Shown here: one piece after another, positions 1 to 11,500 of the stretch
Layout: the number at the start of each line of letters is the position of its first letter
Numbering within the stretch: the stretch's first letter is position 1
Origin: Schistosoma mansoni
Lineage: Eukaryota > Platyhelminthes > Trematoda > Strigeidida > Schistosomatidae
Length of the DNA: 64,000 nucleotides
Reading direction: 5' to 3'
Assembly: GCF_000237925.1 (NCBI RefSeq)
Contig: NC_031502.1
Location: 15,674,434-15,738,433 of the forward strand
Notes under the pieces: generated by a model
The model's input: the letters and a program-made list of their open reading frames with translations, nothing else
Databases searched by the model: none
Told to the model about the DNA's origin: nothing
Made by a program: the position numbers and the translations under genes

Positions 1-2715
1 TAATGTTGAATTGCTACTGAGTTGTATTATCTACTTTGTTACAGTTTTATGATCCAAAACCGTAAAAGTTCAGAGGATACCAGTATCGTCATTGAAGTTT
101 CCATCCCATTAAATAATGTCTGTTTGAGAGGTTAAACCACAATAAACTTTTTCTACCCATAGAACATTCTTTTGCTGTTTTTGAGAGGATTGATCCTTAT
201 TGCTCTCACTAAATATAAACACGTTAAAACTTGCCTAATTTTTCATGTGTTAATCGGTTTTAATGCTTTTATGGGAAGTGAGAATTAATGGACATAGGTG
301 TCAAATTGTTTGGTATATCAGACCGAACATTTTCTAGTGTTAGCTTTATTTGTTGTCATCGTTTGAGTTCGAACAGACAATCTCTATCTTTGTAATGAAG
401 AAATATTTTCGAACACTTTTCTTTAGTAGATAGAAAAAACTCCGTAAAAAGTCTCTAGACGTTAGGTAGAATAAAATGTTCTTTGTCTTGCACATTTTTC
501 AACGTTCTTTATTAAATGTAAACTTTATTTGTTCAACTAAGCTTAAGTATACTGAATTACATCACATATGCTGTATCTTTTCTTTGGACGAATATGGAAT
601 GTTGAAGTTATAGCTTATTTCTGCTGTGATTCATTCTTGTTGTTGATATTGGTAGGATTTTGTTTCAATCGATTCTGTAATAAGTAAATTTGTCATCATA
701 TCATAATTTCTTAGACATGTTTCGCAGATAATTAGATGAAGAAACTAATTGTAAACCATATGTTGCATCTACGCGGTTTTTTTTAAAATTAATTACCGTA
801 TATCCATATCTAGACAACTCCGATAAATATTTAAAACGAAGACATTTAACGTCATTGTTGTTATGTTTCTTAAATTCCCTAAAATGATAATAAATTCTTT
901 GATTTAAAGTACATATTTCATTTCCCTAATGATGAAGCCAAGGATATTAATTTACAAAGATCAATAATTGCTTTATTAATTAACCAATGAAAACCCATCA
1001 CTACGCAACCTAGTTTTGTTAGTTGTATTCAGTGACACTATAAATTAATTTTCTAGAGGAATCAGTGAGATTAGAGATGTCCATGTAAGTTTCCAACAAA
1101 AAGGGAGGGAGACAAAGAATAATATTTTGTTTTATTAAAGTTTACTAAATCAATACTACTTACCGTTTTCCTCAGTGGTTCTTATCTGTATTTAAGATTA
1201 TTCTCTGATTTTATATCATTAGTCTATATAATTATTTGAGACTTCTTAAGCAGACCGTTGTTTAAACGGGCTTCGTTATTTCGTTGCTTAAATTTTTAAA
1301 TGTATATTTGTTTGAAGGTGATTTTCATCATAAACTGTTGTCAGTTGATGAACTGTTGGAAACCAGAAATTAGATTGTAACTCCTCCCTAGTTTTAAAGC
1401 ATTTTAATCTGGTTACCTTTAAATTCAAAAAAAGTAGAACCCCGAAAATTCAGATCCCTCAGTAATTAAGATATTGACGAGTCAGGAATCGCATTGCAAT
1501 GATCCATATCTCCAACTTCAATCAATTTTATGTGGTACACCAATCCACACCAAACTTCATCAGTGAGAAACTACTTTCATCTTAAATATGGTAAAAAATA
1601 AATTACAACGTCTAACAAGAATTTTAGTAAAATTATTTAGATGCCAGTAAATAGTTTTATGGCTGACATTAACTTATTATGAAAACTGCCAACTTATATA
1701 ATTCCTTAATAGGATTATTCGACAGCAACTTCTTTTATAAGCGAACAATTTTTCAGACTTTCGCTTTAGGTACACTTTATTTGAAAGATAATTTGTTGTA
1801 CTACGATATTAAGTACAAAACAGTCGTAATTGATGGGACTAAACACAGAAAATAGTATTTTAAATAATTGGGAACAAAGGACTCCTTCACTTTTTTTAAA
1901 GGCATCTTTCTATAAGTCTCTTCATAGCAATTCATTCACATTTACATAAGAATTTCACGTGTTCTTTTATAGTCGAAACTATGACGAAGTTAATCCAATT
2001 TTAGGAAAGTTAATTATACCCTAATGCTCATTGAAAGTTATGTCAGACAAAAAGAATTTATCATATTTACACTGACAAATAGTATTTACTACTTTTAATC
2101 AGGAGTCACAGTTCATTATTTGTTTTACAAACTAAAGTTTAGATGTTGTGAATACTTTGAATGTTCACATTCTAATATGCATTTACTAGATTACGAGAAA
2201 CCTCTTTAATCATAGTATTTAATCGCTTTGTAATAAATGAGAAACATGTTAATAGCCTCAAAACACCTAGGACATTGGTGATAATTTAATAACTACTAAG
2301 TCACGAAAACTATAATAACTTAACAATGATGCTTATTACTTATAAACCAATTTTTATGATTAAATTTATCTTTATGGATAGTAAATGGATAGTTAGTGAA
2401 CTATCAACTATAGGTGAGACGAGTAATTATTTCAAAGCTTACCTAACATCAATAGCTTTATCTTGTTCCACGTTTGCTTTGTAATTCTTTTCTGAATAAA
2501 TTTTATATTTCCTAGATACTTTTAATATTACTTGTCTTGACAACCTGGAACAATTACTTTGTTTCACCAAGTTCAGTTCGTTTGTTAATCAACAATTTCA
2601 AAGTATGAATAATCAACTTTTCTATAATGGTAACCAAAGTATAAACAATAGTTTCTTTCATATTCAGACGGTTTGATTTTGAGACTATAAAATATCATGT
2701 GTTCTCGGTTTTCAG
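1..2715. other. AT-rich non-coding stretch upstream of first visible exon
   Basis: No coding exon, RNA gene or recognised repeat could be supported here. Because the exon at 2716 starts with a splice acceptor and in mid-codon, the + strand gene must have exons further left. This stretch is therefore most simply an intron of that gene (inference). Confidence 0.5.
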
Positions 2716-3164
2716 CAAATACAATCCAACTTACAATATTGAACAAGGCAAACAATTATCATCATATGATCATACGCATTTTCGTGATAAATTGTTATTA
2801 GATGATAAAGAGCCTAAAATCTCGAAGTCCCATCAAAGTAACCGACATCATGTTCATCATAACTATCACAGTTATCATCATTTTAGACATAAACACAGAG
2901 AAAAATCGAATCCTGCTCCAACACATTCGAATTCAGAAGAATATGATGGAAAATTATGTATCTTACCTGATGCAGTATCTAATTCGTGTTTCTCCTCATC
3001 GCCATGTATAGCATTGGAAAGGGTTAAACAATCCAATAGTTTGGAAAATTGCTATTCGGAAAGCGACTTTACTGACCCGCCATCGAATTCAGTTAAAATG
3101 GTTCTCAGAATAATATCTCAGCAGCTATGGAATGATCTTACGCAATGGATGGAGATGTTATTAT
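2716..3164 (+). CDS. Exon A of the Ser/Asn-rich gene
   Basis: Acceptor TTTTCAG ends at 2715; the exon starts with the third base of a codon and leaves on phase 1 at donor GTAAGT (3165). It encodes the His-rich stretch and a short hydrophobic segment ending near QWMEMLL. Reading past the donor gives only a short intronic extension to a stop at 3265. Confidence 0.75.
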
Positions 3165-6100
3165 GTAAGTACGACGCAACTGTGTTTGTTGTTTTGAGCA
3201 TATTTTCTTTGTTTGTTTCCAACCAATATAGATTTTGGAGTTTTAACAGTTTTACACTTCAGTAAATAAAGTAATCATGCACAGTCTAAAGGTGAATCAG
3301 ATAATAGAATGAACTATTTCATGACGATAAATTACATGACTGACTAAAGTCTTTATATGTGGTTTCAAAACACATGAGAGAAGTATAAATAAAAAATAGT
3401 TTATTGCAAACCATAAAAAATTAGATTAAATTGATGACTAAGTACCTGTAAATAAAATTGTTACCATTGTATTCGAACACAATGAACTTATAAACTGGTT
3501 ATATATCAAATAACTGAGTGAATTATTTTATTCAATGTACTTCTTTAATAGTAATTTGGCTGCAATGCGACTACAAATATTTAAATTTCAATAAAAATTG
3601 AAAAAACCTTACAACTTTAAATGAAGTTAATTTTGAACCTTATGGTTGAGAAGAAATACTGACTTTTTGGAGGAATGCATGTTGGTAAAACCTCGTAAGG
3701 AATGTGGTTTTTTAAAGTTGGTACAAAAATTATAAATAAAATCAGGTGACTTCGAAGAGTTTTGGGATATTGAATGTTCTTCCACTTCCAGTCATAAGAG
3801 TATAACTAAAGAACAGACATATGCGATATTTATTTACTACACATTACATAAGTAATAGTCTGTAATCACAATTATCACAGATAATAATATCCATAATTTT
3901 GTCTGAAGTAGTTATAAGTCATGATATGTTTCATAATTACCCCATCTCTCAAAACGTGCAAGTCTTCAATCATTTCACAATATTTTCTGTAATTGAATAT
4001 GTGGTGCAAAAGTGTTGCATAATTTTTGTTCTCATAAAAGTCAATATAATACTATGGAAACAGCATTACAAAGGTTCAATACTCACTTCCTTCGACATAC
4101 TGACAAAATCAACGAATTCAAGATAGCCCTCAACAACTGGTTCCAAGCCCTACAAGATCTTCTGGAAGATGAAGAAACTACTGTGGAGGAAAATTGGAAA
4201 GAGCTCAAAGATGCACTAAATTCAACGTGTCAGGAGGTGCTGGGCCTCAAGAAGCAGCATCATAAGGAATGGATCACTATCGAAACCCTGAACAAGATTC
4301 AAGAAGGGAAGAACACGGAGACAGCAATTAACAACAGCCGAGCGAGAACAGAGAAAGTCAAGGCACAAGCTGAATACACAGCAGGAAACAAGCAAGTGAA
4401 GAGGAGCATTAGAGCTGACAACAAGCAGAAATACGTGGAAGACCCAGCAACGACAGAAGAAAAAGTTGCAAGAGGAGGGAAGATCAGACAACTATATGGC
4501 ACAATGAAGAAACTGGGAGGGAAATATAGTAAACCAGAGACACCGGTCAAGTACAATGAAGGTAAGCCAATCACTGAAATTTAAAAACAGAGCAAAAGAT
4601 GGGTAGAACACTTTGGGGAACTCTTGAATATGCCAGTCCCACTTAACCCACCGGACATCAAAGCAGCACACACAGACCTTCCTATAAATGCCAACCCACC
4701 AACGATTGAAGAAATCAGGATGGCCGGTCGTCAGACAAATCAAGAGTGGGAAAGCAGCAGCACTTGACAATATACCAGCCGAAGCACTGAAGTCAGACAT
4801 ACAAGTAACTGCAAACATGTTCCACGTTCTATTCAGGAAGATTTTGAAGGAAGAACAAGTGCCACTGACAGACTGGAAAGAAGTATATCTCATAGAGATA
4901 CCGAAGAAAGGTGATCTGTGCAAATGTGAGAACTACAGAGGCATCACACTACTACCGGTACCAGGGAACGTTTTCGACAGAGTGTTGTTGAATCGAATGA
5001 AAGATCCAGTAGACTTCCAGCTTCGAGATCAACAGGCCAGATTTCGTAAGGGTTGGTCGTTCACAGACCAAATCGTGACACTACGGATGATTGTTGAACA
5101 ATCAATTGAGTGGAACTCACTACTATATATCAACTTATTCGACTATGTGAACGAATTCAACAACGTGGATCGGAGAACATGATGGAAACTTCACCGACGA
5201 TATGGTGTACCTGAGAAACTTCTCAACATCATCTGGAATTCATACAATGGACTACATTGTTAATTCATGCGATAAGGACAGCTAACAAACCCATTACAAG
5301 TGAAGAACTGTATCAGACAAAGCTACCTACTCTTTCTTTTTTGTTCTTTCTCGTGGTTGACTGGATTATGAAGATTTCAAAATCTGAGGGAAAATGTCGT
5401 ATACAATAGACAGCTTCGATGCACCTTCATGATTTGGTCTTTGCAGATGACCTAGGTCTTCTATCCCACATACATAAACAAATGCGCGTGAAGACAGCCA
5501 GTGTAGCAGCAATCTTTGCATCAGTATGCCACAACATACACTAGTAAAGTAACAAGACCCTCAGATACAACACAGTGAGCACCAGTCTGATTATACTTGG
5601 TAGAGGTGCTCTGGAAGAGGTGGAAGGTTTTACGTACCTGGACTGCATCATCGATAAAGAAGAAGATTATTATACAGATGTAAATACAAGGATTGGCAAA
5701 GCACTTGATATGTATTTATAAACAATTGTCTACGCAAGATACTCAGTGTTCGTCAACAGTCTACTGTGGAAGAGAACAAGTCAGCTTACAACTGTAGAGG
5801 AATTCAGCAAAGCACACTAAAAGTGGATAGGATGTACATTGAGGAAAGCATCAAAATGCATCACGAGGCAAGCACTAACTTGAAATCCTGAAGGGGACAT
5901 GTAAAGTGGAAGACCAAGAAACACATTGCGCCGCAACTGGAAGCAGACATCAAAAGAATAAATAACAGCTGAAACAAATGGAGAGAATTGTATAGGTCAT
6001 AGTTGGATGGAGAATGCTTGTGGACGGCCTATGCTCCTCCACGAGAGGTAGAAAACACAAGTAAGTAAGTGGTTAATATGATTTTCTCCACATGACTGGT

Positions 6101-8475
6101 TGAACTCATAAATACCTATTTGGACGATAAGACCAGGAAACATATTCTTCAATTTAGGAACTGGAAAACGACAAATAGATATTATCTGCATACGAAGTCT
6201 TTTTCACATCCCTGCTTAGTCTATCGTATCAAACATGACTAGTTATATTCCCGTTGAATAGTTGCTTCAAGAAGAAAGGTTTTTTACAAACAGTCCATCG
6301 GGTTTGATTTTCCCTTGACCATTGTTATATGCTTATTCATAAGACTCTGTGAGTAATCTATTCCAATCAACAAATTATGTATAACTGCAGTTCTTTATTT
6401 TTAGTGTCGTGTGAGCATTTGTCGCTCTGCTGGAAAGGCATTTAATTCAGTTTCTATTGTAATGTATAGGTAAGAAGCTAAAAAATCACTGTGTAACAAC
6501 ACTCAAGTAAACGTTAATTATGCACGCGTATACTGATAAGCACGTTTTCCTTTCAGTTTAACAAAACATCGAGGAAATTCTGTTTACCGTCAAGCTTCTC
6601 ACGAGTAAACATGTTTTCCGAGTGTACACTGTTAATTTGCCTTACTGTTTCTCCTCTTTGAGAATATTCTAAGCGACGTTGATGAATATGACATCCAACC
6701 TATCATCAATCTCCTTGAGAGTTCCACTTTTTTTAATCTTGCCAAATAAAATAGGGCATAAAGGTGATCCTATACCCGTACTATGAACTTGTCTATCATA
6801 AGTTGTTTTAGAAAGAATGAACGTACACTGTGTACCTTTAATTTAATTATTCAAGGCTAGCCACCAAAATTCTAAAATTGGTTTTCCTGACATCCGTTGA
6901 AACACAGTCGATTATCTCAATTACTAATAAGTAGTTTTCTTATGATAAATCCTGAAATGTTTATTATTTCGTTTTCAGCTGAGAATATGTTTTCGAACTT
7001 AAACAAATACGAAACTAATGGAAGTAGTCAAAAAGCTTCTCCTCATAGTCCACTTCAATTTTATCGACTACGAGATAGCACGTTTTCACGATGCAATTCA
7101 TCAGTTGGAGATGCACAAAATTCATCCACTTTGACACCATTCAGACTACCCAAACAAACAAAGCATTCCAATTTAGATACATCAAACTGCCTCAGCAGTC
7201 AACATACTGTACAAACTCATGAGTCAAATGTTGAACTCGCCGATCTTTTACAAATTTCAACCAAAACACTACAAACACGTGAAAAGTCGTTAATTCAGTA
7301 AGTCTTACTGTGTAAAATCGTATTTTTATTGTAAAAGAAACTGATGGTATATTATTATAAACTCAGAAAACGGAATTTCATCTATTCTCTTAATCATCAT
7401 ATGAGAGGAATATCAACCTCATAGGATATGTTTAACACGTTTGAGTTTATATATTACGTGACTAGCAGAATCAGTTTGCTTTCAAACAAATCATTGTATC
7501 CACACAATCTACCGTGTTGCTTAGACATAAATAAAGAGCTAGTTGGTTCTTATCCATGTTGATTTCCTTTAAAGCCTTTTTGCCCAAGATATTGTTAAAC
7601 AGACTTCTGCTATTTTCAGTATGGGGTTGTGGAGATTGTTGAATTTCACTGAAATCATGAATCGATCAATGTTAGACCACCATTGAAAACCTGAAAACAC
7701 TGGAAAGCCGTTTCGTTCTAGTGAGTTTTCAGGAGAAGCCGTGACCACTGGAGTTCAACCGTGTCGAATATGAGGCAGCTACTCACAAGACACAGTGGGA
7801 GATGGCTGAGCAATATCGAGGATTGCTTGGCGTTAGACGTTAACACTGGAATGTCGGCTGTGGTCTAGAGGTTAAGCGTTTACATGAGACTGGAGGTCCT
7901 GGGTTCGAGTCCAACGTGCGGAGTCATGGGTGCACACTCTTGATGAGTCCCATACAAAGACAGGACGGCCGTACAGTTCTCCCAGGTTTTCGATGGTGGT
8001 TTTACATTGACCGGTTCATGATTTCAACGAGGTTTCTTCTACGTTAGAAGGTACGAATTCGTTAAGACCACAAATCATTTTCATCTGCATTTTACTAGTT
8101 TGGGGAATTCAGTTAGTAACCCCTTTAACAAAAAGCTAACAGACTCGCACTACATAAATCTATGTTTGTATTTTCTTTCATTTACAAGGCCTCTGTAATT
8201 CTTTCCTACTGTATAGCTTAATAGCCCAATTCGTATTAGAGAGTTCCTATGAAGAATTTAACTCAATTATATTGAAAATGTTTGAACCTAGTAACAAGCA
8301 AAGCTAGAAATTACATTTTTAAATTTTATGGAATTTAAAATGTTTTTATCAGTAGACTACATGACCTTTGTGTTCATTATTGCAATCTGGTCTGCATATT
8401 TTATGTACCACAGCTGATGGCGTTTTGATTTTTTAGTGAGTTTCATTTTCTACACAGAATTGGTTTGCTACATAT

Positions 8476-8510
<35 letters not shown>

Positions 8511-11500
8511 TACATATATTTTTTAGTTAGAGTTTTTTGCAGGATAAGTTGAATAATTTTTTCCCAATCCAGAAATGTATAAAAATAAGAACCAGAGTTG
8601 CATCTGCGATAGGTCTTTATTTAGAAGACTACACGATTTTTTAATGGCATGTTTCGGTGAATGATCAGTGTTGCGGCTTTGATTAACACTGGAAGTCAAG
8701 GAATTTAGACTTAAATTCCAGTAGATTAAAAAACAATTACTTAGTGTTGCACAATCTACAGTGCGGTTGCATGCAAATGGTTATCGTTTAATTTTTAGTT
8801 ATTGAATGGCGATTAAGAATCTCGTTACAGTAATTTAGATATGAGCAGCCAAATGATATCACTAGCCTTCAAGCATAAAAGTGAGGCTCAATATTCAGTG
8901 CATAAACCTGTGTTCCTTTGGTAAGTGCAAAAATGTTTTCACTTCATACAAATTTATTCCGGTTGACTTAACTCCCCAACAATGTTTTGCGACATTAAAA
9001 TAATTCAGAAGTATAAGCATTTTGAAAATGTTTTAACTGTAAGTTTTATCATTCAATGGATCACTTTTTTGTTCAATTTCTTGAATTGTTGGTTTTTTTA
9101 TGAAAGGAAGGAATTTATCTTAATTATGATTAAGTTTGAGCAGATTTTTTTGTTTAACAATCTTGTTTGTTGGATAATTTTACTACTTCTTTTCAGAGAA
9201 AATAATGATCCTTTTACTAAAATACAGTACACTGGAAGTAACACAATTTTGAAAGATTCTACAAATAATCATTTGATATCTTCTGTAGGTGGTTCACAGT
9301 TGACATCAGTGACTATGACAACCATCACTACAGCATTATCTCGTATGAGTCCTCAATCTATCGGAACTATTTCTATTAACAGGCCGATATCCAGTTTAAA
9401 CAATAAATCTGCAACCAATGTTCCGCGTAAAGTTCTCCTTACGTGTAATAGTTCTGTGCCTGAAATACCTCGTCATAGCAGAACCAGTAGAGTTGCTGTT
9501 GTTGGTGTTGCCGCTAACTTATACCACAATGAAAAACTTGCTCCATTAGATAGATTACGTACACCTGTACCACTGCAGTACTCTTCTATATCGGAGGAAC
9601 AATCGTTTAACACAGTATCATCAACAACAGCAATAATACATTTTACAAATACAGAGAATTCCCTTAAATCTACCTGTTCGACAAGTTTAGCAAAATGTCG
9701 TGATTTAAATGTTAGTCAACTGTTATCCTCTGCAACAGCAAGCAATGCCTTAACTTCACTCCCACTAGTAATAACAACAACAATACTGCACACCATACCT
9801 AATTCAATGAATAATAGTAGCCAAATTTCGTCGGTGAATACAACCAATATGATGAATGAAACCATAAGTTCAAGTGATTTCACGTTACCCCCGTTATCTA
9901 ATCCAATAAACATTTTATCAACTGTCAACACAACTATATGTTTTCCTCCATCCAACTCTTCAAATACAGAATCAAGCCTGCCAAATTCAAAGAATAATTT
10001 ATCTACAACTAATAAAACTGGATTTGGAATATATCAAGGTAGCGAACAAAATAACCAGCGTACAACACGTTTACATAAAAAAATATGTGAAAATTTAGTT
10101 GGGAAACAAAATAATAATAACAATACTCTTGGGAACACATCTATCTTTACACAAAAAATTCCATCGAAATTATCTATGCATTGGAATCAAAATTCTCTCA
10201 AGCAAGTAAGCTAAGATCTGTGAGGTGTAATTAAAATTAGTTTTTGTATTTTGTTGAATAATTTCAAGATTACATAACTATTTCGCATTTCCATTTCTAA
10301 AGCACCAATTATTCCTTTTTTTTTATATCTATGTAAATCATAGTAATTTAGCGTGAAATCACTTGTAGTACATACCTGCAATATACGAGTAGAAAAGATG
10401 GTGTTATGTTTAAGAAAATTCCATAACTCATTTATATGACTAAGCTTATTTTATAAGATAACTGTAAATAGATTTGCACCGACACCACACTATTCAACAA
10501 CAAATATAATTGTTAACTCCAGTACCGTGTAACTCACCGAGCCACGGTATATCAAAGGATAAATCTGGGCTTGTGATTGAGAAGTATATATTTTAAAGAA
10601 AAATACGATTCTATTACATAAGGGTTTCTTCGCATTGATTGTCAGTTGGATTTTAGTCAGTCAGTCACATACAACGTGGAACCTGGTACGTATGTACTTT
10701 AGTTCAAGCTTCCATACCTCATTAGCATAGATATATTTATTTCTTAGGCCATATTGTAGAGTAGTAAAGGTAGTAACAGTATCAGTGATGATAGAAAAGA
10801 TTGGGTACCGAAGGCACAATTTAAAGAAAAATAAATTATCGAGATGAAAAACGTTTTGTACAGAATTTAGAAACTTGGGATATAAGGAAAGAAAAAATGC
10901 GCACCGATCCTCGCTAATGAGAACGATTTTGAGCTGTCACCCAAAGTCTCTAACCATTAGTCAAGTTTAATTAATTAGAACTTAAATGAATGTCACACTG
11001 AACAAATGTCATACTGAATGAGTACATACATACCAGAAATTTTCCGAATACAATCTCATCACACTGAAATAGTTAATAACTGAAATTGTCAGAATATAAT
11101 CCAAGCTTATACTGAACGATTATGATACTGAATAAATCCATAATCTCGCTTTTGATAGATTCTCTTTACTTTCAGAATAGTATATCGATAAATGGTGTCT
11201 TAATTGAACTTTATTAAACATTTAGTATACGTTTTAATACCTGCGATATTTGAATTTAACTCTTTAACCCCTTAATATTACAATGCTCACGTGTTCTGTC
11301 TTTTATATAAAAGATATCAAAATGGAGGCGATATCTATTTTCATATCACCTCTTAAGGCTAAGATTCTATCGTTCATACTGGTATTCGTTGGAGATTTTC
11401 ATTTTTGCTTTATATTATTTCATTTCTATATTTAAGAAAAACAAAAGCTTGTTCTATTTTCAGGCAATTGAGTAGCAACACACTCAGGTTCTCATACAAT

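Larger units (their letters stand above)
4057..6931 (+). repeat. 2,875-bp perfect direct duplication, unit 1
   Basis: This segment matches 15328-18202 at a constant offset of 11,271 bases. I saw no difference in the lines compared, and predicted frames and stop positions are the same. Identity starts at GAAACAGCATT and stops after CTAATAAG. It covers the RTE copy plus the adjacent PLE remnant and ends 47 bp before exon B. Confidence 0.92.
7638..8040. mobile_element. Head-to-head pair of hammerhead-type SINEs
   Basis: The left half is on the minus strand, the right half on the plus strand, with their 3' tails facing outward. The right tail has GGTGGTTTTACATTGACC followed by TTCATGATTTCAAC. 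The reverse complement of 7638-7690 gives GGTGGTCTAACATTGATC followed by TTCATGATTTCAG, the same tail. The right half has tRNA-like pol III boxes: A-box TGGTCTAGAGGTTAAGCG (about 7860) and B-box GGTTCGAGTCC (about 7902). Both halves hold degenerate hammerhead sequences. The pair lies in the intron between exons B and C. Confidence 0.7.

Noticed and set aside
4222-4923. Minus-strand frames under the RTE copies (also 15493-16194 and 60146-60421)
   Set aside because: Mirror images of the coding strand of the retroelement, repeated in every copy.
8982-9196. N-terminal hydrophobic extension of the exon C frame
   Set aside because: It lies upstream of a strong acceptor, is Phe/Leu/Ile-rich by AT bias, and exon B joins in exact phase at 9197.
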